DNA of 64,000 bases. Source: Burkholderiales bacterium. Its GTDB lineage: Bacteria > Pseudomonadota > Gammaproteobacteria > Burkholderiales > UBA6910. Shown here piece after piece: positions 25,888 through 35,121 of this stretch. The stretch spans positions 811,501 to 875,500 of the forward strand of contig BPKG01000001.1 of assembly GCA_026005015.1 (NCBI GenBank). The letters run 5' to 3'. The notes under the pieces are model-generated. The model did not search any database. It saw only the letters and a list, made by a program, of their open reading frames with translations, and was not told where the DNA came from. Made by a program: the position numbers and the translations under genes. How positions within the stretch are numbered: the stretch's first letter is position 1; every line of letters starts with the position of its first letter.

Positions 25888-26184
25888 ATGAATGCAGAAA
25901 TGCTCTGGTTGGGATTGGGTTTTCTCGGTCAATCGCTGTTCTCCATGCGTTTCCTGGTCCAGTGGTGGGCGAGCGAACGGCGCAAAAGAAGCGTGGTGCC
26001 GCTCGCCTTTTGGTATTTCAGCCTTGCGGGTGGCGCTGCGTTGCTCGCTTACGCAGTCTACCGCGCCGACCCTGTTTTTATCGTCGGCCAGATAGGCGGA
26101 TTGGTGATCTACGCCCGCAACCTTCACCTCATTTCCCGTGAACGCCGGCAGACGGCCGGCGTTCACGGACGCGAACCGGCATGA
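25888..26184 (+). CDS. LAB_N (lipid-A-biosynthesis N-terminal domain) membrane protein
   Basis: A 98-residue protein with three hydrophobic segments: MLWLGLGFLGQSLFSMRFLV with the LAB_N hallmark VQWWASERRKRSVVP, then LAFWYFSLAGGAALLAYAVY, and VFIVGQIGGLVIYARNL. Such proteins pair with DPM1-like glycosyltransferases, where they are thought to aid the polyprenyl-sugar step. It overlaps the following gene as ATGA. Confidence 0.87.
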   Translation: MNAEMLWLGLGFLGQSLFSMRFLVQWWASERRKRSVVPLAFWYFSLAGGAALLAYAVYRADPVFIVGQIGGLVIYARNLHLISRERRQTAGVHGREPA

Positions 26185-27812
26185 AGAGCGCCCGCTTGAC
26201 CGGTCTCGCGTTCGTCATCGGCCTTTGGTTCCTGCCGGCATTCGTGACGCTGGAGTTCCGACCCATCCTGCCGGTCGACGAAACCCGTGTGGTCAGCGTC
26301 GCGTGGGAGATGTGGAATCGGGGGGATTTCCTGGTTCCGTATCTGAACGGCGCGCCTTACAGCGACAAGCCCCCGCTTTTATTCTGGATCATTCAGCTGG
26401 GCTGGGCAGTGGCCGGCGTCAATACCTGGTGGCCCCGGCTGGTGCCGCCGCTGTTCGCGCTCGGCTGTCTCTATGTCACGCACGCCCTCGGACGGCGCCT
26501 GTGGCCGCACACGTCCGAAGCCGCCGGCGGTGCAGTGCTGGTGCTCGCGGGAACTGCCTTCTGGTCGGCATTCTGCACCGGCCTGGTCTACGACATGACG
26601 CTCGCCTTTTTCGTGCTGACCGGCACGGGTGCGCTGCTGCACGCGTGGCAGGAAAAGCGGTGGAGCAGTTTCGCCCTGTTCGGTATCTCGGCTGGCCTGG
26701 GGATCTTGACCAAAGGACCGGTTGCCCTGCTCCACCTGGGGATCCCCGCGCTGACCGCCCCGCTGTGGATGCGCGAAAACCGGCCGCAATGGACACGCTG
26801 GTATCTTGGCGTGGCGGCCGGTGCGGCGGTCGGGCTTGGGCTCGCCGCCGCCTGGGCGTTTCCAGCGGCCCAAGCCGGCGGCGATGCGTACGCCCAGCAA
26901 ATCCTCTGGCACCAGACGACAGGACGCGTGGTGTCGGCATTCGCCCACCGGCGCCCGCTCTGGTGGTATCTCCCCCTGCTGCCATTGCTGCTGTTTCCCT
27001 GGATCGTATGGCCGCCGCTGTGGCGCGCGTTGCGCCCGCTGGTCGCCACCCGACCGGACAGCGGCATTCGTCTGATGCTGCTATGGAGCGGCGTCGGTTT
27101 GGCCGCTTTCTCGGCTTTTAGCGGTAAACAGGCGCATTACCTCCTGCCGCTGCTGCCGCCATTGGCCCTGCTGGCTGGTCGCGGTCTCGTCGAAAGCCCG
27201 ACGGTTCGCCCGGGCGACGCCCTGTTCCCTGCCGCCGGCCTGGTGCTCTTCGGCGGGCTGCTCTCCTTTACGCCGATTCTCGGACCGAAGCTTCACTTGC
27301 CCGCGTGGGTCGCGGAGCTTCCAGTGGTGACCGGCCTCACCATTGCCGGGGCCGGTGTTGTCCTGGCGGTGGTCAGGCTCGAGCATCCTTTCCTCGAAGC
27401 CGCAAAGGTGGCCTTGGCGTCGGCCTTCACGGTCGCCGCCTTTCAGGCGGGGCTGTCGTTGCCCGTGTGGAACGCCTACGACCTGAACTCCATCAGCGCC
27501 CGGCTCAAGACGCTCGAAGAACAAGGCGTGCCGCTGGCCCACGTGGGCAAGTACCACGGCCAGTTCCAGTTCCTCGGGCGCTTGCAACGCCCCCTGGAAG
27601 TCATCCAGCCCCAGGACCTGCCCGCCTGGCTCGCCCGGCACCCGGCGGGGCGGGCCATCGTCTATCTTCCCCCGAACGATCCCATGCTCGACCAAGCCGA
27701 GTTCCTGCAGCCTTTCCGCAGCCGGTTCGTGGCCATCGTGGGGGCCCGCGCCGCAGCGAGCGTCGCAGCGGGACATCCGGCCGGAATGCCGGCCAGCGAG
27801 GTGACGCCGTGA
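26181..27812 (+). CDS. ArnT-like polyprenyl-sugar:lipid glycosyltransferase (GT83)
   Basis: A 543-residue polytopic enzyme of the ArnT/PMT type that transfers a sugar from polyprenyl phosphate to an envelope acceptor such as lipid A on the periplasmic face. It has an N-terminal TM, then the periplasmic loop with LPVDETRVVSVAWEMW and GAPYSDKPPLLFWI (the DE and DKPP motifs), ten or more TM helices up to about 400, and a C-terminal soluble domain. Donor and acceptor cannot be read directly. No ArnA, ArnB or ArnD is in the window, so the sugar is not necessarily aminoarabinose. Confidence 0.87.
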   Translation: MKSARLTGLAFVIGLWFLPAFVTLEFRPILPVDETRVVSVAWEMWNRGDFLVPYLNGAPYSDKPPLLFWIIQLGWAVAGVNTWWPRLVPPLFALGCLYVTHALGRRLWPHTSEAAGGAVLVLAGTAFWSAFCTGLVYDMTLAFFVLTGTGALLHAWQEKRWSSFALFGISAGLGILTKGPVALLHLGIPALTAPLWMRENRPQWTRWYLGVAAGAAVGLGLAAAWAFPAAQAGGDAYAQQILWHQTTGRVVSAFAHRRPLWWYLPLLPLLLFPWIVWPPLWRALRPLVATRPDSGIRLMLLWSGVGLAAFSAFSGKQAHYLLPLLPPLALLAGRGLVESPTVRPGDALFPAAGLVLFGGLLSFTPILGPKLHLPAWVAELPVVTGLTIAGAGVVLAVVRLEHPFLEAAKVALASAFTVAAFQAGLSLPVWNAYDLNSISARLKTLEEQGVPLAHVGKYHGQFQFLGRLQRPLEVIQPQDLPAWLARHPAGRAIVYLPPNDPMLDQAEFLQPFRSRFVAIVGARAAASVAAGHPAGMPASEVTP

Positions 27813-27849
27813 CCGGCGTCAAAACGGAGGCGCCGCAGGAGGGCAAGCC

Positions 27850-29232
27850 ATGCGGCTGACCGTGCTCGGCACGGGCTACGTCGGGTTGGTGACCGGCGCC
27901 TGCTTCGCGGAAATGGGCAACCACGTGACTTGCGTGGACCGGGACGCCGCCAAGATCCAAAGGCTTGAGCGAGGCGAAGTGCCGATCTACGAGCCCGGTC
28001 TCGAGCCCCTGGTCGCGGCCAACTTGCACCAGGGGAGGTTGCGTTTCACTACCAACCTCCCCGAGGCAGTGGCCGGCGCCGAGGTGATTTTTATCGCCGT
28101 GGGCACTCCGCCGCGCGCGGATGGCTCTGCCGACGTGGAGGACGTGCTCGCTGCGGCGCGCGATCTGGGCGCCTGCCTCGATCACGATGCCGTAGTGGTG
28201 GTGAAATCCACCGTTCCGGTCGGCACCACCGAGCGCGTGGAAGCGTTGATCACAGAAGCGCTATCCGCCAGGCGAGAAATCCTGACCGTCGACGTCGCTT
28301 TTAATCCCGAGTTCCTCAAGGAGGGCGACGCCGTCAACGACTTCATGCGGCCCGACCGGGTCATCGTGGGCAGCCGAAGCCCGCGCGCCATCGCCTTGTT
28401 GCGCATGCTCTACGCGCCGTTCACCCGCAACCACGAGCGTCTGCTCACCATGGCGGTGCGCGATGCGGAGATGACCAAGTACGCGGCCAACGCCATGCTG
28501 GCCACCCGAATCTCGTTTATGAACGAGCTGGCCACCATCTGCGAGCGGCTGGACGTGGACGTGGAGCAGGTCCGGGTCGGCATCGGCTCCGACCCGAGGA
28601 TCGGCTATTCGTTTATCTACCCCGGCTGCGGTTACGGCGGATCGTGCTTTCCGAAGGATGTCCGCGCCTTGATCCGTCTGGCGCAGGACGCTGGCGTCGA
28701 CCCCGGGCTGCTGCGCGCCACCGAAGCGCGCAACCAGGCCCAGAAGCGCCTGCTTTTCGACAAGCTCGCGGCGCGCTTCGGCGGGAGACTGGCCGGACTC
28801 GGATTCGGCGTATGGGGCCTCGCCTTCAAGCCCGGCACCGACGACATGAGGGAAGCCCCCGCCGTCACGCTGATTGCGCAACTGATCGAGGCCGGGGCCA
28901 CCGTCAGCGCCTTCGACCCGGCCGCGATGAATACGGCGCGAACCGTGTTCCCCAAGGCATGGTTCGATTCCGGCCGGCTCAGGCTCGCTGACGACCCTTA
29001 CGACGCCCTGAGGCACGCCAGCGCGCTGCTGCTCGTCACCGAATGGAAACAGTTCCGCAGCCCGGACCTTCCGCGCATGCGCCGTATCATGCGACTGCCC
29101 GTCATCTTCGACGGCCGCAACCAGTTCGAACCCGGGCATATGGCGGCCCAGGGCTTCGAGTACCACGGCATCGGCCGCGGCGGCCACGGGCTCGCCGAGG
29201 CCGCCACGCCCGGCCTACAGGCCGCCGGATGA
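27850..29232 (+). CDS. ugd: UDP-glucose 6-dehydrogenase
   Basis: A 460-residue NAD-dependent enzyme oxidising UDP-glucose to UDP-glucuronate. Rossmann motif VLGTGYVGLVTGACFAEMG, YEPGLEPLV, VGTPPRADGSADVEDV, KSTVPVGTTERV, FNPEFLKEGDAVNDF, catalytic Cys in GCGYGGSCFPKDVRAL, and GLAFKPGTDDMREAP. It closes the operon, 37 nt after the ArnT-like gene, and probably supplies the activated sugar (UDP-GlcA or a derivative) to the DPM1-like and ArnT-like enzymes. Confidence 0.95.
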   Translation: MRLTVLGTGYVGLVTGACFAEMGNHVTCVDRDAAKIQRLERGEVPIYEPGLEPLVAANLHQGRLRFTTNLPEAVAGAEVIFIAVGTPPRADGSADVEDVLAAARDLGACLDHDAVVVVKSTVPVGTTERVEALITEALSARREILTVDVAFNPEFLKEGDAVNDFMRPDRVIVGSRSPRAIALLRMLYAPFTRNHERLLTMAVRDAEMTKYAANAMLATRISFMNELATICERLDVDVEQVRVGIGSDPRIGYSFIYPGCGYGGSCFPKDVRALIRLAQDAGVDPGLLRATEARNQAQKRLLFDKLAARFGGRLAGLGFGVWGLAFKPGTDDMREAPAVTLIAQLIEAGATVSAFDPAAMNTARTVFPKAWFDSGRLRLADDPYDALRHASALLLVTEWKQFRSPDLPRMRRIMRLPVIFDGRNQFEPGHMAAQGFEYHGIGRGGHGLAEAATPGLQAAG

Positions 29233-29284
29233 AGGCGTCCGGTCCGCGACCCATGGCGCCTGCGCTTTCGCGTCCCCGCAAATT

Positions 29285-29339
29285 CCTCACCTTTGCCTGA
29301 CACCTTCCTGATGCGGTCCCGCGTAGCATCTGCCCCGTC
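29285..29339 (+). promoter_or_regulatory. Second 11-nt-spaced CCTCAC/CCTGA array with -10
   Basis: CCTCAC (29285-29290), CCTGAC (29296-29301) and CCTGAT (29307-29312) recur at exactly 11 nt, like the array before the glycosyltransferase operon. A TAGCAT -10-like box (29334-29339) begins 21 nt after the last half-site (22 nt in the first array). The array faces the 215-nt stretch before pyrD, in which I find no convincing gene, so pyrD or an unrecognised small gene or RNA would be the target. Confidence 0.55.
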
Positions 29340-29553
29340 TTTCCTCCCACGGGCAGCGATACGAATGCGAGGAGAAACCCCCTCTGCCTCGAGGTTCCCG
29401 GTCCATCCGCCAGCGCGGCAGCGTCGTTCGTCCTGCGCCTCGCCCTGCTTTCGAACCGCTGACGCCTGGCGCGCCGCGTTCCAGGTGGCCGGCGAGCTCT
29501 ACCGCACCCGCGTTCGGATGTCGCCCCGCCAGCCGAGCGGCTACAATCCGCCC

Positions 29554-30582
29554 ATGCTCTATCCTTTGCTGCGCCCAGCGCTGTTCGCGCTGGAGGCGGA
29601 GACCGCCCATGCTCTTAGCCTTTCCCTGCTGGAGGCCGCCCACGCCCTGCGGCTCGACCGGCTCGCGTTCCACCCGCCCCAGGGCAAGCCGGTGCGGGCC
29701 ATGGGGCTCGCCTTTCCCAACCCGGTAGGCCTCGCCGCCGGCTTCGACAAGGACGGCGCCCACGTGGACGCCCTGGGCAGCCTGGGCTTCGGCTTCATCG
29801 AGGTAGGCACGGTGACGCCGCGCCCCCAGCCGGGCAACCCCCGTCCCCGGCTGTTCCGCCTCCCGGAGGCCCAGGCCATCATCAACCGGATGGGTTTCAA
29901 CAACGCGGGCATCGACGCCGTGCTCGCCAACCTGGCCCGCGCCCGCTACCGGGGCGTGCTAGGGATCAACATCGGCAAGAATTTCGACACGCCCCTGGCG
30001 CGGGCGGCGGAAGACTACCTCACCTGCCTGCGCAAAGCGTATCCCCGGGCTGACTACGTGGCGATCAACGTTTCCTCCCCGAACACCGCGGGACTGCGGG
30101 ACCTGCAAGCCGAAGAGGCCCTGGACGCCCTGCTGGCCGAGCTCGCGGCCGAGCGGGAGCGGCTCTCCGACGCCCACGGCCGGCGAGTGCCGCTGGCGGT
30201 GAAAATCGCCCCGGACCTGGACGCCGCCGGGATCCAGGCCATCGCCCGGCTGCTTCTCAAGCACGGCCTCGACGCCGTGATCGCCACCAACACCACGGTG
30301 GCCCGCCCCCAGCTCGATGGGCATCCCCTTGCCCGGGAAGCGGGAGGGCTCTCCGGCGCGCCCTTGCGCCCCGCCGCCACCCGGGCGGTGCGCCTGCTCT
30401 CGGCCACCCTGGCCGGGGCGCTGCCCATCATCGCCGTGGGCGGCATCCTCTCCGGGGCCGATGCGCGGGAAAAACTGGAGGCGGGCGCCACCCTGGTACA
30501 GGTCTACACGGGGCTCGTCTACCGGGGTCCGGGGCTCGTCGCCGAGCTCCTCCGCGCCACGGCGGCGGCGCGGGAGGCCTGA
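29554..30582 (+). CDS. pyrD: Dihydroorotate dehydrogenase (quinone)
   Basis: A 342-residue class 2, membrane-associated enzyme of pyrimidine synthesis, passing electrons from dihydroorotate to quinone. Blocks: MLYPLLRPALFALEAETAHA (membrane-binding N-terminus), NPVGLAAGFDKDGAHVDAL, FIEVGTVTPRPQPGNPRPRL, NRMGFNNAGIDAV, YVAINVSSPNTAGLRDL (catalytic Ser), VKIAPDLD, VIATNTTVARPQ and AVGGILSGADAREKLEAGA. ATG 29554 was chosen as the family-length start; TACAAT at 29542-29547 may be a -10 for a near-leaderless transcript. Confidence 0.95.
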   Translation: MLYPLLRPALFALEAETAHALSLSLLEAAHALRLDRLAFHPPQGKPVRAMGLAFPNPVGLAAGFDKDGAHVDALGSLGFGFIEVGTVTPRPQPGNPRPRLFRLPEAQAIINRMGFNNAGIDAVLANLARARYRGVLGINIGKNFDTPLARAAEDYLTCLRKAYPRADYVAINVSSPNTAGLRDLQAEEALDALLAELAAERERLSDAHGRRVPLAVKIAPDLDAAGIQAIARLLLKHGLDAVIATNTTVARPQLDGHPLAREAGGLSGAPLRPAATRAVRLLSATLAGALPIIAVGGILSGADAREKLEAGATLVQVYTGLVYRGPGLVAELLRATAAAREA

Positions 30583-30651
30583 CACGGCCGCTTCCGTCTT
30601 CGACCTGCGGCCTTCACGGCGGCCCGCGGGAATTCCTCTTCACGAACAAGG

Positions 30652-30681
30652 TTGTCCGCAGACGACCTGTGCGACGATAAT
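30652..30681 (+). promoter_or_regulatory. Promoter of the rnf operon
   Basis: TTGTCC (30652-30657), an 18-nt spacer and GATAAT (30676-30681) make a plausible sigma-70 promoter 60 nt before rnfA. Confidence 0.45.
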
Positions 30682-30740
30682 TACAAATTGCGTTCGCGCT
30701 GCGGCTGCAGCGCTCGAATGCAGCCGAACGTTCACGCGCC

Positions 30741-31316
30741 ATGGAAGGCTATCTGCTGATCCTGGTGAGCACGGTGCTGGTGAACAACATCGTGCTCGCG
30801 AAAGTTCTGGGCCTGTGCCCTTTCATGGGCGTCTCCAGGAAGTTAGAGACCGCCATGGGCATGGGGCTCGCGACCGCCTTCGTGCTGACCCTGGCTTCCG
30901 GGGCGAGCTATCTTATCAACCGCTATCTCCTGGGTACGGAACTCTTCTACCTTCGCACCCTCTCCTTCATCGTGGTGATCGCCGGCGTCGTGCAGTTCAC
31001 CGAGATGTTCGTGCGCAAGACGAGCCCCCTACTGCACCAGATGCTGGGCATTTATCTGCCCCTCATCACCACCAACTGTGCCGTGCTGGGCATTCCCCTG
31101 CTCAACGTCCAGGCCGGCCACGATTTCGTGGAATCCCTGTTCTTCGGCCTGGGCGGCGCCCTGGGTTTTTCCCTGGTGCTGGTGCTGTTCGCCGCCATGC
31201 GGGAGCGGTTGGAGGCGGCGGACGTGCCCCCGCCCTTCCGGGGCTCCCCCATCGCCCTGGTCACCGCCGGGCTCATGAGCCTGGCGTTCATGGGGTTTTC
31301 TGGGTTGGTGAAGTGA
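30741..31316 (+). CDS. rnfA: Rnf/Rsx complex membrane subunit A
   Basis: A 191-residue, six-TM subunit of the Rnf ion-pumping ferredoxin:NAD oxidoreductase (also called RsxA). Diagnostic: [58 protein letters not shown]-type core. The membrane Cys in KVLGLCPF and TTNCAVLG are the conserved intramembrane Fe-S ligands shared with RnfE. First gene of rnfABCDGE. Confidence 0.95.
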   Translation: MEGYLLILVSTVLVNNIVLAKVLGLCPFMGVSRKLETAMGMGLATAFVLTLASGASYLINRYLLGTELFYLRTLSFIVVIAGVVQFTEMFVRKTSPLLHQMLGIYLPLITTNCAVLGIPLLNVQAGHDFVESLFFGLGGALGFSLVLVLFAAMRERLEAADVPPPFRGSPIALVTAGLMSLAFMGFSGLVK

Positions 31317-31332
31317 GGACGGTAACTGAGCA

Positions 31333-31884
31333 ATGCTGACCGCGCTGCTCATCATGGGAGGCCTGGCCGTGGGCCTGGGGGCCATCCTGGGCTTCGCCGC
31401 CCAGCGGCTGCGGGTCGAAGGCCATCCCCTGGTGGAAAAAATCGACGCCATCCTGCCCCAGACCCAGTGCGGGCAGTGCGGCTATCCCGGCTGCCGTCCC
31501 TACGCCCAGGCCATCGCCGAAGGCCGGGCAGACATCAACCAGTGCCCCCCGGGAGGCGAGGAAGGGATCAGGCAACTGGCCGAGCTGCTGGGGGTGGAGC
31601 CCAAGCCTTTGAACCCGGAGCACGGCCAGGCGAAGCCCAAGGCGGTGGCCCTGATCGACGAAAGCCTGTGCATCGGTTGCACCCTGTGCATCCAGGCCTG
31701 CCCGGTGGACGCCATCGTCGGCGCGGCCAAGCAGATGCACACGGTGATCGCCGCCGAGTGCACCGGCTGCGAGCTGTGCCTGCCCCCGTGCCCGGTGGAT
31801 TGCATCGCCATGGTGGCGGTGCCGGAGCGCATCGAGACGTGGAAGTGGAAGCCTCCTCTGTCTTCCCTAAAGCCCGTGGCGTGA
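31333..31884 (+). CDS. rnfB: Rnf complex ferredoxin-like subunit B
   Basis: A 183-residue subunit with an N-terminal TM, an Fe-S domain with the four-Cys pattern [19 protein letters not shown] and NQCPPGG, then two 4Fe-4S sites ([16 protein letters not shown] and [16 protein letters not shown]). It is the electron entry side of Rnf. Its stop overlaps the rnfC start as GTGA. Confidence 0.95.
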   Translation: MLTALLIMGGLAVGLGAILGFAAQRLRVEGHPLVEKIDAILPQTQCGQCGYPGCRPYAQAIAEGRADINQCPPGGEEGIRQLAELLGVEPKPLNPEHGQAKPKAVALIDESLCIGCTLCIQACPVDAIVGAAKQMHTVIAAECTGCELCLPPCPVDCIAMVAVPERIETWKWKPPLSSLKPVA

Positions 31885-33413
31885 GGCGGCTCCATCGCTT
31901 CCCCGGCGGGCTCAGGCTGGAGGACCACAAGGCGCTCTCCACCGCCCGCCCGATCGAGCCCCTGCCCCTGCCCCACCTGCTCGTCGTGCCCCTCGCCCAG
32001 CACATCGGCGCAGCAGCGAAGCCCTTGGTGGCCCCGGGGCAGCGGGTGCTCAAGGGGGAGCCCATCGGGCTCGCCGAGGGCTACGTCTCCTGCAGCGTCC
32101 ACGCCCCCACCTCCGGCCGGGTGGTGGCGGTGGAGCCGCGGCCCGTGCCCCACCCGTCGGGGCTTCCCGACCTGTGCGTGATGATCGAGCCGGATGGAGC
32201 GGAGCGCTGGATCGAGCGCGAGCCCATCGATTATCTCAACGCCGACCCGAGCGAAGTGCGCAACCGCCTGCGGGAAGCGGGCCTGGCGGGCCTGGGCGGG
32301 GCGGTGTTCCCGAGCTACATCAAGCTGAACCCCGGCGCCAACGTCGTGCGCACCCTGGTGGTGAACGGCGCGGAGTGCGAGCCCTACATCACCTGCGACG
32401 ACATGCTGATGCGTTCGCGCGCCGCCGAGATCGTAGCGGGGATCGAGATCGCCCGCCACCTCCTGGGCGCCGTGGAGGTGCTGATCGGCATCGAGGACAA
32501 CAAGCCCGAGGCGATCGCGGCGATGCGGACGGCGGTGCAGGCGGGAGGGTATGCTTTCGAGATCGTGCCGGTGCCCTCCATCTATCCGGCCGGTGGCGAG
32601 AAACAGCTGCTCTACACGTTGACCGGCCGGGAGGTGCCTTCGGGCAAGCGCCCCCACGACATCGGGCTCGCCTGTTTCAACGTGGGCACCCTGTACGCCC
32701 TGGCCCGGGCGGTGCTCCACGGCGAACCCCTAATCTCCCGCATCACCACGGTCGCCGGCAACGTGGAGGCGCCGGGGAACGTGGAGGTGCTGATCGGAAC
32801 CCCGGTGGCGGACCTGGTTTCCGCCGCCCGTCCGCGCCCCGATACCGATGCCTTCATCATGGGCGGGCCCATGATGGGCTTCGTGCTGCCGGGGCCCGAG
32901 GTGCCGGTGGTGAAAGCCACCAACTGCGTGATCGCCCGCTCCCCGGCCCTATTCCCGGCGCCCCCTCCGCCCATGCCCTGCATCCGCTGCGGCCGCTGCG
33001 CGGAAGCCTGCCCGGCGCGGCTCGCCCCCATGGACCTCTACGCCTTCGCCAAATCTCGCAACTTCGGCAAGGCCCAGGAATACGCCCTGTTCGACTGCAT
33101 CGAGTGCGGCTGCTGCAGCGCCGTGTGCCCGAGCCACATTCCCCTCGTCGACTTCTACCGCTACGCCAAGAGTGAGATCTGGGCCCGGGAGCGGGAGCGC
33201 AAGGCCGCAGACGCGGCCCGCCGCCGCCACGAGTTCCGCCTGGCTCGTCTCGCGCGGGAAAAAGAAGAACGGGCGCGGCGGCTGGCGGAAAAAGCGGGCC
33301 CGGACGCTCCGGACCGGGAGGCCATCCTGGCGGCTATCGAGCAGGCCAAGGCGAAGAAGGCCCAGGCTTCCTCCGATCCGGTGAACTCCCCTTCTTCCGG
33401 CGAGGCGCGGTGA
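31881..33413 (+). CDS. rnfC: Rnf complex subunit C (NADH/FMN and Fe-S)
   Basis: A 510-residue peripheral subunit homologous to the Nqo1/NuoF fold. The start GTG 31881 overlaps the rnfB stop and gives the usual opening ([19 protein letters not shown]). NADH/FMN region [31 protein letters not shown]; two C-terminal 4Fe-4S clusters [17 protein letters not shown] and [16 protein letters not shown]. The C-terminal tail (about 435-510) is highly charged Arg/Glu/Lys/Ala helix, shorter than in some enterobacteria. Confidence 0.95.
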   Translation: MRRLHRFPGGLRLEDHKALSTARPIEPLPLPHLLVVPLAQHIGAAAKPLVAPGQRVLKGEPIGLAEGYVSCSVHAPTSGRVVAVEPRPVPHPSGLPDLCVMIEPDGAERWIEREPIDYLNADPSEVRNRLREAGLAGLGGAVFPSYIKLNPGANVVRTLVVNGAECEPYITCDDMLMRSRAAEIVAGIEIARHLLGAVEVLIGIEDNKPEAIAAMRTAVQAGGYAFEIVPVPSIYPAGGEKQLLYTLTGREVPSGKRPHDIGLACFNVGTLYALARAVLHGEPLISRITTVAGNVEAPGNVEVLIGTPVADLVSAARPRPDTDAFIMGGPMMGFVLPGPEVPVVKATNCVIARSPALFPAPPPPMPCIRCGRCAEACPARLAPMDLYAFAKSRNFGKAQEYALFDCIECGCCSAVCPSHIPLVDFYRYAKSEIWARERERKAADAARRRHEFRLARLAREKEERARRLAEKAGPDAPDREAILAAIEQAKAKKAQASSDPVNSPSSGEAR

Positions 33414-33439
33414 AGCCTCCCGGCATCGGCCCCTGATCC

Positions 33440-34474
33440 ATGCCGGCACCGTTCGTGAGCCTCGCCGGCAGCGTGCAAGGGGTCATGCTCCGGGTGCTGC
33501 TGGCGCTGCTGCCGGCGATCGCCGTGCACGCCTGGTGGTATGGCCCCGGCATCTTGATCCAGCTCGCCCTGGCGAGCGCCGCAGCGCTCGCCGCCGAGAC
33601 CCTCATGCTCAAGCTCCGGGGCCTGCCCCTCGCGCCCTTCCTGTCCGACCTCTCGGCCCTGGTGACGGCCTGGCTCCTCGCCCTGTGCCTGCCCCCCATC
33701 GCCCCCTGGTGGCTCGCCGTCGTGGGCACCGTCTTCGCCATCGCCGTGGCTAAGCACCTCTACGGCGGCCTGGGGAGCAATCTGTTCAATCCGGCCATGG
33801 TGGGCTACTGCGTGCTCATCCTCTCCTTTCCCGCGGAGATCGCCCGCTGGCCCGCGGCTGCGGCCCTCGCCTCCCATCCCCTCGGGTGGACCGAAACCGC
33901 GGCCTACATCTTCCTTGGCCATCTGCCCGCCGGCCTCTCCCTGGACGCGCTGACCGCCGCCACACCCCTGGACGCGGTGAAAACCCAGCTCGCCGCCAGC
34001 CGCACCCTGAACGAGATCTTCCGCCAGCCCGGCCTTGCCGAAGCCTCGCCGGGCCCCGCCTGGCTCGCCCTCGCCTACGCCGCGGGGGGGCTCATCCTGT
34101 GGCGGCAGCGGGTGATCGCCTGGCACGTGCCGGCGGCCTATCTGACCACCCTGGCGCTGGTGGCGGGAATCTTCCACGCCGCCGACCCGGACCGCTACGC
34201 CGGGCCCCTGTTCCACCTGATCCATGGCGCCGGCGTGCTCGGCGCCTTCTTCATCCTGACCGATCCGGTGAGCGGTCCCACCACGCCCCTGGGCAAGCTG
34301 ATCTTCGCCGCCTCGGCGGCCCTGCTCACCTACCTGATCCGGGTCTTCGGCGGCTACCCGGACGGGGTGGCCTTCGCCGTGCTCATCATGAACATGGCGG
34401 TGCCCTTGATCGACGCCTACACTCAGCCGCCGGTGTACGGCAAGAAGCCTCCCGGCCGCGGAGGCGGCTCGTGA
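33440..34474 (+). CDS. rnfD: Rnf complex membrane subunit D
   Basis: A 344-residue polytopic subunit related to NqrB, with covalently bound FMN in the family. The FMN-linked Thr is expected in FILTDPVSGPTTPLGKLIF. There are about eight to ten TM helices, the motif KHLYGGLGSNLFNPAMVGYC and the C-terminal GGYPDGVAFAVLIMNMAVPL. The stop overlaps the rnfG start. Confidence 0.94.
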   Translation: MPAPFVSLAGSVQGVMLRVLLALLPAIAVHAWWYGPGILIQLALASAAALAAETLMLKLRGLPLAPFLSDLSALVTAWLLALCLPPIAPWWLAVVGTVFAIAVAKHLYGGLGSNLFNPAMVGYCVLILSFPAEIARWPAAAALASHPLGWTETAAYIFLGHLPAGLSLDALTAATPLDAVKTQLAASRTLNEIFRQPGLAEASPGPAWLALAYAAGGLILWRQRVIAWHVPAAYLTTLALVAGIFHAADPDRYAGPLFHLIHGAGVLGAFFILTDPVSGPTTPLGKLIFAASAALLTYLIRVFGGYPDGVAFAVLIMNMAVPLIDAYTQPPVYGKKPPGRGGGS

Positions 34475-35121
34475 GCCTGGGTCCGGAACGTTCGGCCATG
34501 CGGGGGGCGCTGGTGCTCGCCGCCTTCGCCCTTGCAGGCACCCTGCTCCTCGGCCTCGCCTTCCAGCAGACCCGGGAGCCCATCGCCCGGGCGGAAGAGG
34601 CGGCGAAGCTAAAGCTCCTCAACCAGGTGATCCCCCCCGAGCTGCACGACAACGACCTGCTGGCCGACGCCATCGAGCTTCCCGCCAACGCCCTGCTGGG
34701 GACCGACGAGCCGCGCCCCGCCTATCGGGCGGTGAAGGACGGCCGGGTCACGGCGGTGGCCTTCGAGGCGATTGCGCCCGATGGCTACAACGGTAGAATT
34801 AGGTTACTGCTGGCGGTGTCCCCCGAGGGCCGCGTCCTCGGCGTGCGGGTCGTGGCCCATGCCGAGACCCCCGGCTTGGGAGACTACATCGAGATCGCCA
34901 AGAGCGACTGGATCCGCCAGTTCGACGGGCGGGAGCTTTCGCCCGCCGGCGCGGATGCCTGGCGGGTGAAAAAGGACGGAGGGGCCTTCGACGCCATGGC
35001 CGGCGCCACCGTCACGCCGCGGGCAGTGGTGAAAGCGGTGCGCAAGGCCCTCGAGTATTTCCACGCCCACCGGCCCCTGCTGGTGGGGGAGGGCTTCCAG
35101 ACCGGGAAGGCAACCCCATGA
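34471..35121 (+). CDS. rnfG: Rnf complex flavoprotein subunit G
   Basis: A 216-residue periplasmic FMN protein anchored by one TM (about 11-31). FMN attaches to the Thr of the AGAT motif in [18 protein letters not shown]; upstream is [23 protein letters not shown] 34471 overlaps the rnfD stop; ATG 34498 is an alternative start. It overlaps rnfE by 4 nt (ATGA). Confidence 0.94.
   Translation: MSLGPERSAMRGALVLAAFALAGTLLLGLAFQQTREPIARAEEAAKLKLLNQVIPPELHDNDLLADAIELPANALLGTDEPRPAYRAVKDGRVTAVAFEAIAPDGYNGRIRLLLAVSPEGRVLGVRVVAHAETPGLGDYIEIAKSDWIRQFDGRELSPAGADAWRVKKDGGAFDAMAGATVTPRAVVKAVRKALEYFHAHRPLLVGEGFQTGKATP

Noticed and set aside
22740-29232. Complete aminoarabinose (arn) operon
   Set aside because: Only ArnC/ArnT-like and Ugd functions are present; ArnA, ArnB, ArnD, ArnE and ArnF are absent here, and the GT2 lacks the ArnC TM tail.
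24828-29232. Horizontal transfer of the lipid-sugar operon
   Set aside because: Codon use looks slightly less GC-biased, but no mobile element, tRNA or direct repeat flanks it, and I could not measure composition.
29293-29553. N-terminal extension of pyrD by about 87 codons
   Set aside because: The extension has no dehydrogenase similarity and odd composition; ATG 29554 gives the normal class 2 length and N-terminal helix.
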